Positions 47,001 through 58,634 of a DNA stretch of 64,000 nucleotides are shown here, in pieces. Source of the DNA: Biscogniauxia marginata (taxonomy: Eukaryota; Ascomycota; Sordariomycetes; Xylariales; Xylariaceae); the NCBI GenBank assembly GCA_022695795.1, contig MU404064.1, positions 62,001 to 126,000 of the forward strand, read 5' to 3'. How positions within the stretch are numbered: position 1 is the first letter of the stretch; each line of letters starts with the position of its first letter. The notes beneath the pieces are model-generated. The model was not told the DNA's origin. It saw only the letters and a program-made list of their open reading frames with translations, and did no database searches. The position numbers and the translations under genes were made by a program.

Positions 47001-47245
47001 ACCGCGATGTTCTCTATTCTCTCGCCGTCATTCGAGCCCTAGCTCCTAATTTCCCTCCCGACTTTGAGAGCACCCTACCTCCCCATCTTGACGAGAGTGA
47101 CCCTAAGAGCAAGCTAGCTGTTGCGCGCCAGTTCATTCAAGACGAGTCCCAAGTCACCGGAGGTACAACAAATGTCGTCCGCCGCTTCTCCGAACTTGCC
47201 GTTAGAGCTTTCATCGCCCCTGGGAGCAACATTGCTCGGCGGTGA
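44024..47245 (+). CDS. Zn2Cys6 binuclear-cluster transcription factor
   Basis: Three exons (44024-45016, 45105-45161, 45830-47245) give 821 residues. Residues 1-330 are Gln/Ala/Pro/Ser-rich and probably disordered. The zinc cluster follows with six cysteines, C341, C344, C351, C358, C361 and C368, in the spacing CxxCx6Cx6CxxCx6C, and a basic RKRRIK between. After it comes a Gln/Pro/Ser/Thr linker of about 160 residues. A conserved helical C-terminal region then runs from about residue 520 (RLDEVKDLYEQVYAPGLEKFFETEW) to the end. I do not see the standard fungal_trans middle homology region, so this is a different subgroup of C6 regulators. The 57-nt exon 2 holds only the first two cysteines; a 668-nt intron separates it from the rest. 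Target genes and role are unknown. Confidence 0.92.
45162..45829 (+). other. 668-nt intron inside the zinc cluster
   Basis: The donor RRIK|GTGTGT and acceptor CATCTAG|TGC rejoin K350 to C351 without loss, so no exon is missing. This is roughly seven to ten times the usual intron here. Its second half is strongly pyrimidine-rich, with many CTC/CCC tracts. Frames inside it show no protein features. Confidence 0.8.
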
Positions 47246-50200
47246 CGAGATTGGGCCTGACTACTACGTGGCCCGACATTGTATTACTAATTTTCTTTTA
47301 ACAGCTTAATGATTTTTTTCGGTCAGGCGTTAGCAAGCGTCATGTCCCCTAATGGATAGATTACAGCATTGCCCTCTATGACCAGCTCTCTATGCGACAG
47401 ACCTGGATCTCCTGCTGCCATTCCAGGTACTGGAGTAATTGCGTTGGCTATACAGGGCATTAATGAAGACTTCTAGAGGTCGTCTGGTTAAGGACCAAGG
47501 CGAATGGCGTAATCCACTGGCGGCACGGCATTCACTGGATCACAAAAAATTTGGGGTTTCACATCTTGTTTCTTTGATGTCTGAATATCATATCATGTAC
47601 GAATATGTGTTGTAGAAAACTGAGGGTTGGTTTAAAAATGGCGATGATACAAAGGGGATTTAAGCACGGAATGTAGGAGGAACAAAAACAGGCGTTTTCG
47701 CCAGGACTTGCAGGAAGGAAGGCTAGGGTACACTGCCGCGCTGGTTTTGTGATGCGAGGCTGGGGCTCCAGTGGTCAAATTCTGCCAAATCTGGCATCGT
47801 ACACCAATGCAAGGTCTAGGACACAGGGTTGCGAACTTTATTGTGATACGAGGCGGATTCATCCATCTGTGCTGCTTACTATATGACCAGGGACCTGTGA
47901 TAAGCTGGACAGACAACTACTTGGCTGGAGTAGTAGGATGATTGGTAAAGTTGGCTACGAAGTCATGTTACTCTGATTCAACTAAGAATCGCATAGAACG
48001 CCTGGGAGCTGAATCCGCGAAAGCCCGAGTCAATCATCACATCGGGACTAGTAGTGTTCAGCCTTCAGTCGACACTACAAGGTCTGAGTTATTGCCCTAC
48101 CCCCCCTGACTAAAAGCACCGGCGAGCTGGCGCGCAACGGACAACTGCATGCAGTGCCAGCACATAGCCGCGTCGGCGGTAAGCCCAGCATGGTGCAACG
48201 CTCGACGGTCGTCATAATCTCTTTTATGACGTATCGATTTGTCCTACGAGGCATCGCCATCATGCTTCAGCAGTTCACGAGAGTGTCGTTCTCAACTATG
48301 GTCATGGCAGTCGTATCAGGCCATGCGGACTGTCAAAGACCCCTTAGAGCCGAACCTCGATGGCCTAACCTAGCCGGATTTCTATAAATAATATGGTCTC
48401 CAGCCTATTATGCGAAAATGGTATCTCGTCCTGGCTCATTAGGGACGACGAAGAGAGTGCCTGTTCTTGTCTACTAGTAGTTAAGAACTCGGTGTAGCGG
48501 GCCCTCCCATTGCCGCTCAACACAACCCTTAGAAATGGCTGACTGTTATCATTCATGAGCTGCGGCCTACCTGCTGCCAGCGCCACTGTCCTCATCGTGC
48601 AGGGGGATTCCCGATAGTCCTCTTGGGGTGTGGGGAATAGTCCAGACTACCCGGCTCAGGATTGTCTTTGGACTTCGCAGACTCAACTAACTAGGTTAGA
48701 CAGAAGAAGGAAAACATGATAGGTCACCTTGAATTGTATCTCAAGTATACAGTAGTAGTCTCGCTGCGATACCTAACGATCTCGATGGTGACTTGCATTC
48801 AATGGTAGCATTCTATCCCCACCTACTACCTATCGTATACCGCATCTCGGTCTCGTTTATGGAGGTGTCAGGATTTTAGTCAAACGGATCTAGATCGACT
48901 CAGATCGCCGTAGAAATGGGTGCTTACAGCTGATATCGACTTCCGAGAGATACGCCTTGACGATGGAGGGTTTACTTGAACCCCGAGTATTACGCGATGG
49001 GGAGACTTAACTTATGATAACATGATCATTGTAACAAGGGCGGTCCTAGCTCGTCAATAACTGAATAGTGGATGGCAAGTAGATTGTGTACTAGAGAAAC
49101 CACATGGGGATTCCATTACCGAAGTCGTAGAAACTATCAACTGGAGTCGGCGTCCAGTTAACCCCCTCCAGGGTTCATGGGTTGAGGCTTGAGACAACCA
49201 ATACCGAGCTCAGTAGCCGACTGGCCGAAGCTCAGCTAGGATCCAGAAGTCCTCGTCGTTGCAGGCATGTTCATTGTGTACATACATATTGCAGCCGCTC
49301 GTACGATATCATTGCGGTCACCTGGTTCTTGCAAGCTTCGTCTTAGAGTATAAGCCATACGCAAGGTAGCTGAAGCCCGGCGTGCTGGATCGAGTTGTCT
49401 GTACTGCCTGCATAGACGCCATTGTTGCCTCAGCCGAACTGATAGGAGGGACGGGAATAGTGAGTCTCTGCCCCCCCCCCCCCAGTATCAGCTCATAAGC
49501 CTATCTATACACTATCTTTTCACCGGATGCAAGCAATACCGCGCACATGATGTCTACCACAGCTCTTCCCCGGCCATTCTCATTATATCTTAACGTCATG
49601 AATGTCTCTCGGACATGAAATGAGAGGGAAAGGGTGAGAATGACTAACCTATAGGAAGATTCATATGCTTCGACATATTTAAATCACGGCATTATTTCAC
49701 CGTCAATTTATCCGCTTACCAGAGAACCATGATTTTGCTTCTTTTGACTTAGGTTATACTCATCAACCGAGCTAGAGCAGTCTGTTGTAAGATACCTCCT
49801 ATTAGCACTTTACCTCCCCTATTATTACGCGAATAGGTATTTCTCTTGCGTAGAGATCGTGGGATAGGTAGTAGGGCAGGTCAGCTTATGCTATACGCTC
49901 AAAGAGCGCAAATATAAGTGTTCCTGGTCCTCTGCAACTCGATTTTGATATGTGTTCTGTTGTTCTGTCTACTAGTGTGGAGGTGAATCACAGAAAGGAC
50001 TCTAGTTTCACGTTGAATCACCCAGGTTCTAGCCTCCAGTGTATTTGCAATACTGTGCACGGGATACATCTCACCGAAGTAAGCTACATTCTATCTTCCA
50101 TATCTACTATAACATTGCTTATTTACAACTTGCTCTCGTATCTCCCCGCACCAAGCCTCATCGACCCCACCATGTAAGTGAGCAACAGAGGTCCCTGGGC

Positions 50201-50829
50201 GACACCATGTTGCTTGCCCTGGATTTGGAATATTCCCGAAGAAACTGATAATACATCCTTGGTTACTCATTTTTATGTCATTTTCTATGAACAATATAGT
50301 TCACCTACATAATACTTCTCAATTGACTCATTCACGCATGAAGTGTGTGCATGAAGTGTGTTGAGAAATAACTATAAGATCCCCTATACCTCCCGATCCC
50401 CTATTATCCTCACGTACCATCTAACCTAGGTACTTTGATTTATATATATACCTCTTAGCCGTATTTACAGATCACGATTGGCCAATCCTTCTTCGTACAT
50501 GCAGGTAAAATTTTCCTCCAAGGAACATCGAATTGCAAGCAGCACCTGCCGGACTATACTGGCCAAGTATTGATATAGACGCCAATCATTGTCGTCTTCC
50601 TTATCCATCTGACAAGACAAATTCGAAAAATTCTGCACTTGAGTTAGGCCAGTATACAAGCCAAGCTCATAATCCAGATATACAGGTCCAAATATCTACC
50701 TATATAGCCAGATCGGTCACCAGGGGAAAACGTCCCCTACGGTCACTTTTCTCCACGGCAGCAGCCAAGAACCCAGGTAGGATTCGAGCCTATCACCTAA
50801 AGGGAGGGAACTAACACACTGTAAGCAAG
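47246..50829. other. Gene-poor region of 3.6 kb
   Basis: No gene recognised. A run of 13 C residues lies at 49,471-49,483. Several frames under 100 codons have no motif. The last few hundred bases serve as promoter for the dehydrogenase gene. Confidence 0.55.
49471..49483 (+). repeat. C13 homopolymer
   Basis: Thirteen consecutive C residues in gene-poor DNA. Confidence 0.9.
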
Positions 50830-52249
50830 ATGGACAGGCCCAAGGTTCTTCTCCTGGGCAAGATCGAGCAGTAAGTCAAATCCATCTAGCTCTAGGGAGA
50901 GGAATATGTTTCTTTTGTTCTCTTTTGCAAAAGAAAAAAAAACAGTTTCTTTACAAATATATATGCGAGACCAGCTCCTCCAAAGCAAGAAAGGGAAGAA
51001 AAGGAGACGCACGCACGCTCAAGACCCCCATAAGAATACATGTACCACAAATCTACCCGTTCTTTGCTTAAAACCTAGTAATTTGCACCAAAATCCAAGA
51101 GACCACAGCTAACTCCTCCCCCCCTTTTTCCCTCTTTCCGCCTACTCTCCAGCGCCCACGATACCTGGGCCTCGATCGGCCGCCTCGCCGATGTCGTGAC
51201 CCCGCGCGCGACGAACCGCGCCGACTTCCTGCGGGAGTGCCGCTCCGGCGCCCTCGACGGCATCTCGGTCGCGTACCGGACCTTCGAGAGCGTCTCCGTG
51301 ACGGGCCGCGTCGACGCCGAGCTCCTGTCGGCGCTGCCGCGCACGCTGCGCTTCGTCTGCCACAACGGCGCCGGGTACGACTCGGTCGACGTGCCCGCGT
51401 GCGACGCGCGCGGCGTCCTCGTCTCCAACGCGCCCACCGCCGTCGACGACTCGACCGCCGACCTGGGCATCTTCCTCATGCTGGGCGCGATGCGGAACCT
51501 GAACCCGGGGATGCGCTCGCTGCGGGAGGGGCGGTGGCGCGGCGAGGGCGGGGCGCTGCCCGCGCTCGGGCACGACCCCCAGGGGAAAGTCCTCGGCATC
51601 CTGGGCATGGGCGGCATCGGCCGGAACGTGGCGCGCAGGGCGGCCCGCGCGTTCGGCATGCGCATCCGGTACCACAACCGTGCGCGGCTGGCGCCCGAGG
51701 TCGAGGCCGAGTGCGCGGCCGAGTACGTCGGGTTCGAGGAGCTGCTGCGGAGCAGCGACGTGCTGAGTCTGAATTTGCCGTTGAATGTACGTACAATTTC
51801 CAACCTCCCACAATCTCCTGACCCCTTTTTTGTTTTCATTTTAACGCTGACTTACACCCCCTTCCCCCGACCCCAAGTCTCAAACCCACCACCTAATCTC
51901 GGATGCCCAGTTCGCCCAGATGAAGCCGGGCGTGGTGATCGTGAACACGGCGCGCGGGGCCGTGATGGACGAGGCGGCGCTCGTCTCGGCGCTCCGGAGC
52001 GGGCGCGTCGGCGGCGCGGGCCTGGACGTGTACGAGGACGAGCCGCGGGTGCACCCGGGACTGGTGGCGGACCCGCGCGTTCTGCTCGTGCCACACATGG
52101 GCACTTGGACCGTCGAGACGCAGACCAAGATGGAGGAGTGGACCATGAGCAACGTGCGTGCCGCGCTTGAGCGGGGCACGCTGCGGAGCGTCGTCCCCGA
52201 GCAGAGGGACATGTTGCCATCGTCGTCTACTCCTGCGTCTAGGCCGTGA
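50830..52249 (+). CDS. D-isomer-specific 2-hydroxyacid dehydrogenase (glyoxylate/hydroxypyruvate reductase, GOR1-like)
   Basis: Three exons (50830-50870, 51153-51786, 51878-52249) give 348 residues, the size of yeast Gor1. The enzyme reduces 2-keto acids such as glyoxylate or hydroxypyruvate with NAD(P)H. The nucleotide-binding loop is GILGMGGIGRNVARRA. The catalytic residues are the Arg in NTARGAVMDE, the Glu in DVYEDEP and the His in PHMGTWT. The helix FVCHNGAGYDSVD is the usual substrate-side motif. Exon 1 is only 41 nt (MDRPKVLLLGKIEH), separated by a 282-nt intron. Exons 2 and 3 are strikingly GC-rich, with nearly every codon ending in G or C, so open frames appear on all strands; the splice-joined + frame is the only one with family motifs. 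Substrate preference is not readable. Confidence 0.94.
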
Positions 52250-53317
52250 ATGGATATTTATCTGGCAAAGATAAAATAAATCTTGAGCGGTGTTTTCATG
52301 ACCGACAAATGCAGGAAGAACACGCAAGCGATAGAGACAGTATTATTATTATATTTATATCACTAGCCTTGGCTAGAAAGGGAGTGGGAATGAGTTGATA
52401 AAGGGAGTTGGGTCTGAAACGGCGAAGAGATTAGGGTTTTTTTTTGGGGGAGGTAAATACGCCAATCGACTTTTTAGGGTGTCTGGTGTACAGTAATACC
52501 CAATGGAGGCTGAGATCGTGTTTACTAACTTTGGGAGGGCAGACGGACAAGAAAGAAAGGTTGGTCTACGCGAAGATACACGAATAAACTGGAAAAGGGG
52601 GTAGGGACTGGTTACATTCTCGATTATATCAACATTATAGTAATGGTTTTTAGCAAGAGTCTGTTTGTCAATTATGCAAGATATATATATCTAATCCAGC
52701 TAATGATTTTGGGCAGATGATCAGTCGTAGCTCGTCTAGGTCGTGTGGTAGATTGTTTGGAGGAAACTCAAGAAGAAATGTGCGGACGACTGCAGCACAT
52801 GTAATACTCATGCATATGGCTTACTATCATGATAGTGTATAGATCAGATAATCGCGTCATACCTAGCCGTGCATGGTTTCCTACTACCCCAACTAAATCA
52901 CATAGCAGGGCGAGTCAGGTCAAAAGGTCAGGTCAAGTCTCACATTTTAGGGGTGTAGCAAGGTTGGAGAGGCCAAATATCAAAGCCTTAGTAGCTTTTA
53001 TTCTATATCCAGATCCGGTTGACGAATTCTGGCCAGCTAGCTTACGAAGTAGCTGTCTCTATCTGGTTGACCAGATCTCTCAGTCTTCGGGAAAAAAATT
53101 CAAACGCCATGAGGGGAATCATGCATCAAAAGCCAACGCCTTTTTGTTGAAAAAGTATGACCGGCCGGCCTTCGTATCCCTTTTTGACCCCCTAACCCCT
53201 TTGTATGCGATACCCGTTGCTAGTTGATGCCGTAGATTCATGCATGTTGAAAAATCACGCGACTTCCACACGAATTCCAGAAATCGATGGAATAAAGTAG
53301 TTATGTACAGGAATAAA
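52250..53317. other. Convergent spacer dehydrogenase / AdoHcy hydrolase
   Basis: 1.07 kb holding the 3' ends of two converging genes. A 132-codon frame at 52,829-53,227 (+) shows no protein features. Confidence 0.55.
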
Positions 53318-53330
53318 TTAGTATCGGTAA
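53318..53330 (-). other. 13-nt terminal coding exon of SAH1
   Basis: The donor CA|GTATGT at 53386 and acceptor ACTTTAG at 53331 bound a 56-nt intron. The last exon supplies only the third base of a His codon, then Tyr-Arg-Tyr and the stop. The resulting HYRY ending matches the strongly conserved C-terminus of the family. Confidence 0.88.
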
Positions 53331-54195
53331 CTAAAGTACTATTAGTAAAAATGGATCTGTGATTAGCGTGGTATAGGTCAACATACTGGTCGCTCTTGAA
53401 AGGACCCTCGACTTCTAGACTCAGATATTCACTCTGGACGCTAGTGAGGGTGGTGAGCTCGGCATTGACGTGAGACAAGTGTAATCTCGCGACTTCCTCA
53501 TCTAGGATCTTGGGGAGGACGTAGACACCGACAGGCAGCTTGTCCGTCTTCGCGAAAGCAGCGTACTTCTGGCCGAACGCTTTGTCCTCAGCCTTGTACA
53601 ACATAATCTGGGCAAGGACCTGGTTGCTGAAAGAGCAAGACATGACGAAGGAGGAGTGGCCGGTGGCACAGCCCAGGTTGACCAGTCTACCTTCGGCTAG
53701 TAGGATGATATGACGGCCATTGGGCATGAGGAAGCGATCCACCTGAGGTTTGATGTTCTGGACGCTCTTGGCGTTCTTCTTCAACCAGGCAACGTCGATC
53801 TCAATATCGAAGTGGCCAATGTCTAATTGGTCTGTTAGCCTTGCTTGTAAAAGCAAGATTCACGCCTAACACTTACTACAAACAATAGCATCGTTGGGCA
53901 TAGCCTCGAAATGCTCGCCCGTAAGGATGTCTCGGCAACCAGTGGTGGTCACGAAGATCTGGCCGATAGAGGCGGACTTCTCCAGGGTAGTGACCTGGAA
54001 GCCAGCCATAGCAGCCTGCAGAGCGTTGATGGGGTCGATCTCGGTGACGATAACGCGAGCACCCATACCGTGCAGGGCCATGGCGCAGCCCTTGCCAACG
54101 TCACCAAAACCAGCGACGACAGCAATCTTGCCGGCGATCATGACATCAGTAGCACGCTTGATACCGTCGATCAGAGACTCACGGCAACCGTACAG

Positions 54196-54231
<36 letters not shown>

Positions 54232-54777
54232 ATTGATAGCGGGAACGAGCAGCTTGTTGTTCTTGAGCATGCGGTATAGGTGGTGGACACCGGTGGTAGT
54301 CTCCTCTGAGACACCGTAGCAGTCCTTCAGCATCTCGGGGTACTTGTCGTGGACAAGGTGGGTCAAGTCACCGCCATCGTCGAGGATGAGGTTCAGCTTC
54401 TTGCCATCCTTGAAGGCCAGCAGTTGCTGCTCCAAGCACCAGTTGTACTCCTCCTCGGTCTCGCCCTTCCAGGCAAAAACGGGAACGCCGGCAGCAGCAA
54501 TGGCAGCAGCAGCGTGATCCTGGGTGGAGAAGATGTTGCACGACGACCAGGTAACTTCAGCACCGAGAGATGTGAGGGTCTCGATGAGCACTGCGGTTTG
54601 GATGGTCATGTGCAAGCAGCCGGCAATACGGGCGCCAGCAAGGGGCTGATCAGCAGCGTACTTCTTCCGGATGGCCACCAGACCGGGCATCTCGTTCTCG
54701 GCGAGCTCAATCTCCTTGCGCCCGAAGGCAGCGAGGGACAGATCGGCGACCTTGAACTTGCTGGCGGGTGCAGACAT
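53318..54777 (-). CDS. SAH1: S-adenosylhomocysteine hydrolase
   Basis: Three coding exons (54777-53877, 53822-53387, 53330-53318) give 449 residues, the standard length. The enzyme reversibly splits AdoHcy to adenosine and homocysteine, relieving inhibition of methyltransferases, and acts as a cytosolic NAD-bound tetramer. The N-terminal substrate domain shows [30 protein letters not shown] and DDGGDLT. The NAD domain has the GFGDVGKG loop, followed by [14 protein letters not shown]. The C-terminal part has CNIGHFD at the first junction, [14 protein letters not shown], and the dimer-reaching tail. The final exon is only 13 nt: splicing there turns an otherwise run-on frame into the conserved FKSDHYRY terminus. 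A probable 5'-leader intron (54854-54780) ends 2 nt before the ATG. Confidence 0.97.
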
Positions 54778-54779
54778 GT

Positions 54780-54854
54780 CTGAGTAGATACCGTTAGCCT
54801 CGGGATGCTCTTCCCATACAGCAGTATCGATGGTAAGGGAAGGACGTTACTTAC
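54780..54854 (-). other. Probable 5'-UTR intron of SAH1
   Basis: On the minus strand a GTAAGT donor (54854), a GGCTAACGG branch site and a CTACTCAG acceptor (54780) define a 75-nt intron ending two bases before the start codon. Confidence 0.7.
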
Positions 54855-56502
54855 TGTATAGGATTGAAAGCGGTGAAGAAGAGAAACTGATGGGAAGAGA
54901 AGAGGGGGTCAGTCAAGGCCACCAAGAGAGAAATAAAGGCTGACAGACAGAGATTCAAATTGAGAATTTGGTGGTGAGAGAGACTTCAACTTGACAATGA
55001 ATTGATCCACTTACCTGGAAGATGAGGGTATTAAAGAAGCTGGAGGTGAGGGTATAAGGGAGAGAAGAGGAGAGGAATTGAGGGGGATGGAGAGGAGAGG
55101 AGACAAGATGTTGGTGGTAAGGAAAAAAGGACTAATAAGCCCGATAAAGGTCGAGGAGGATTTCAGTTTTTTCTGCTGCAGCTCCTGATTTTTACCCCTC
55201 GCTGACCCCCCGCAACGGTCGGATCCCGTAGCTGAGTGGTCGATATAAGGTCCGCTAGTCCTGATTCGGCTTGAGGAGGGAGGTCCCTGAAAAAAGTGCC
55301 CCTCAAGGGCCCCTCTATGCCTCGACCTACTGCACCTAAAGTTTCCTCCTCTTTCGGCAAATCTATTAGGTATGTACCAGGTACCTACCTAAGTGTATAG
55401 TCGGATGTATGGATGCAAGCACATCTAACTTCTTATCCCTCTAATCTGGAGTTATCAGTTCTACAGGTTTTGCAATCTCGCAAACAGTTACTTACCACAT
55501 GTTTTGCTCAGATGCAATGCATTCGAGGCAACTTGTTCCGGGGCACATGCATGCATGTTAATAAGGCACCTATTTAGGTACTTAGACTAGTTAGGTTATG
55601 TATTCGTGGCCCGTCACACTTCTATCTCTTCAATTGAAACGAATTCACATGTAATTGGCCCAACCGGCCACTTAGTTGGTGCCTACCTACTATAGCTAAC
55701 CTAGGCTGCTTACCGTAGTCTATCGTAGCCACAGAGCGAGACCAGAGTAAATCCTGCAGTTGAAGTCACAATGCCTTTATACATAGCTAGGTACCTACGT
55801 CCTAAGATACATGTAGGTACTTATCTATGTACTTACCCACCATGTACTTACAATGTGTATAGTATGTCTCATATATTTATATTGTTGATTCCGCAGTTAC
55901 ACCACAGAAATGTAATATATATCTACATACTGTTGAATGCCCAACAACCCAGCTGATTATCAAACAGCTATACCTAAAGTAGGTAGGTACGTACTTCTTA
56001 CCTCCAGCCAAGCTCACTGTCTTAAGCTGGAATGGTGTCCGGCTTCGCATACCTCCTAGTTAAGACGTACCTATGTAGGAGGATGACCCCAGCTGAGTAA
56101 GATATTCACCACAGAGATGCCTGGCATCTACGACGCACTACTGCTCACCAGCGCTATACACACAATGGTCTCGGATTTTCTATAACCCCTTTTTAATCTC
56201 TAGTAGGTCTTTCTTGGACTACCTTGACTCGGCCTTTAGTCTTTCGCTTTTGATTTCCTTCTATCGTCACGGCCAATGCCAATGTGAGTTAACCGCTCCG
56301 TGTTCACCTTATCCGCTTTGGAGAATGCCGTGTCCCGCACCCCATATTAGCCTTTTCCAGTGAAGCGATGGGCTGATTCCTAAGAACTTGATCAGTTCTA
56401 CTCTGTCATACCACAAGAACCTCCAAGTCACCAAACGCTGTGCCAGATGCATTATCAGGTCAAATAAACATCCCCGTCATGTCACTTTCCGACACTTCCG
56501 CC
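54855..56502. other. Intergenic SAH1 / eIF3h
   Basis: About 1.65 kb. The first 300 bp is purine/pyrimidine-biased and is the likely SAH1 leader and promoter. Many TAGGTA/TACCTA repeats lie at about 55,370-56,000. No gene recognised. Confidence 0.55.
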
Positions 56503-57751
56503 CTATTCTGGCAGAAGGTTTCCCCTGACGGCGAACATCTTAGCGCTGACGCTTGCTGTGAACCCGTCCACCTGCTTGCTGTACTGCTCAACCTGCTTGG
56601 CGTTCAGCATACCTTCCAGCCGGCTGGGCTCCTGCGGGAGCTTGAAGATGCGCTGCCACTCATCTTCGGGAAGCGGCTGCTGCTTAGCCGCCGCCCGAGT
56701 CGCATTCTCTGCTTTGCGCTTCGTCTGCCACGCTGTAATCTTGGCTTGCTCTCGCGCAAGCTGTCGCTGGTAGTATTGGTGATTGTTGAGCTCCGTGTAG
56801 TGCGATTCGATGCTGTCAAGCAAGAGGTCACACGTCTTCTCGAGGAAAGGATCTATCGACAGATCTAGCGTGTCCACTGACGGGTATAGGGGTAGCTTGA
56901 CTGGGTCGCGCTGGAGGTCGGCAAGAGAGGTCGGCATGGGCACATCTACGGAGGGGGGAGGGGCGGGTATTTGGTGGAGGAAGGCAGTTAGGAGGTGTGA
57001 GTTGTGAACATTGACCGGGAATTCAACGAGAACATCCTTGAAGGATAGCTTTGACTTTTGTAAACTGGTATAGATTAGCATTTAGCATCGAGTGCGTGAC
57101 AGTTATCGGCGTAACCCTGACCTTTCAGTCGTGAACTTGCCCTCCTTGTATGCGGCCATGAAGGTGGGTGACAATTTGAAGGCGCGCAGACTCAATGCGC
57201 CTTGAGAGCTCCGGCTCACATCATGCACGAGAGCAACAGTTCGGTCGTTATCGCGCTGGTAGTGGTACTGGTTTTCGATGAAACCGCTGTTCACAAAGTT
57301 GCCCATAGTGGCGCTTGTGTACCAGCCGACATTATTGGCATCGACATTGACCTCCTTGAGGTGTCGGATCATTTCGTTCTGGTATACCAGGTTGGCCTTG
57401 GCTCGGGGTGCCGCGGCGGCTAGAGCGGAGGCGTCGTTCTGGTGGCTACCATCGACATTTGCGACATCGGTCGTCGGGAAAGGGAACGTATTTGTGACCT
57501 CTAGAACGCCATCCTTGTCCATACCGACGATGCACCCCGTAGCCGTGGTAGGGAAGCTGGTTGAGCAGTGCTTGACAATTTTCATTACAACCTACAGCGC
57601 ATCCGTGTTAGCCTCACACCACACAGCGCGGATTCATGCGTACGCAGAATTAGAATTTTGATGAATGACGCATATAAGAGAAGGGTTGGTGACGTACCAG
57701 TGCCTCAACCTGGACCGTCTTGAACGGCGCATCTTTCAGAGAGTCGGTCAT
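56503..57751 (-). CDS. eIF3h: Translation initiation factor eIF3 subunit h
   Basis: Three exons (57751-57698, 57591-57122, 57064-56503) give 361 residues. eIF3h is an MPN-domain subunit of the eIF3 octameric core that helps load mRNA on the 40S ribosome; it is found in filamentous fungi but not in budding yeast. The MPN domain reads [56 protein letters not shown] and [11 protein letters not shown]. It lacks the full JAMM zinc set, as expected for eIF3h. The second half contains [13 protein letters not shown] across the second junction, and a long charged helix ([20 protein letters not shown]) before an acidic/Pro linker and a final helix. The second intron uses a GTCAGG donor. Confidence 0.95.
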
Positions 57752-58634
57752 TATGATATAATAGATACCTCCGGTGCGCTATGTCCTTGACTTGTGTGGA
57801 TGGAGGTGTGAGGTCGAATACGGGGACCGGCTCGGGATGGTTGTAGGAGACAGACGGCGCGATCGCTTAAGATTTTGTGGTTTTGGTGGGATGCGATTTG
57901 TGCGGGCTGGAAAAGGGCGGGGGGAACTGGCAGAATACACTTCGCTCAGTAGAAGCATATCATGCACTTACCTAGCCTTAACCCTGAAAACGGGGTATTA
58001 CCGCCAAGACTCAGCGCCAGCGTCAATTTGTCAAGTCCCCGTCAGTTTGACGTGAAGCATCAAGTAATAAATAAATCCCACTCTGTCCCCCCACGCCCCA
58101 TGTGGTCATATTCCATGTCGACCTTCCACAAATAAATCTTTCTTAAAGAGCCTCAAAGTGACGTCGTCTCTTCTTAATATCTCTTCTTCTCGCTCAGTGA
58201 ATGCAGCAATTCAGCCAAATATCTCAAGAATGCTCACCCCAGAGGGTCCGCTGGCGACCGTGTGGATTGTCCCGAGGTCTCAAGGTCAGATCTAGACAAG
58301 GTCTCTTCTCTATTATGATGGATCTCTTCCCTGCTCCATCCTCTATTAGGAGAGAGGGAACCCTAGCCTCCGATAACACGCGGATACAACCTTTTCTAAT
58401 CCATTCCCTCTGTCTAATCGCCAATCTCCAATCTTGCGCCGAAGATCCATCATTGTAATCCGCCACCAAGCCGTACGAATACCTTTTCCTAAACTCCGAG
58501 CAGCAAACCCATGAGAAACGCTGTGTCTGCGGCTGGAGGGACTGATCCCATTCGCCAATGCCGTATCGTCTATCTCGAGCACGTTCATGATAGAGCCCCC
58601 CGGCCAGCATGCAGACTAATACTACCCTACCGCG
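57752..58634. other. Intergenic eIF3h / UPF0643 gene
   Basis: 0.88 kb between tandem minus-strand genes. A 128-codon frame at 58,224-58,610 (-) lies in the 3' flank of the UPF0643 gene and has no recognisable domain, so I do not call it. Confidence 0.55.

Noticed and set aside
50700..50820. TTCGA-containing segment like a tRNA B box
   Set aside because: The position expected to be the G53-C61 pair does not form, and no matching A box or acceptor stem is seen; no tRNA gene was found anywhere by eye.
51237..52327. Several long frames on both strands over the dehydrogenase
   Set aside because: Very high GC content removes stop codons in all frames; only the spliced + frame has the NAD and catalytic motifs.
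58224..58610. 128-codon minus frame after the UPF0643 stop
   Set aside because: It lies in the 3' flank of the gene, has two competing frames and no motif.
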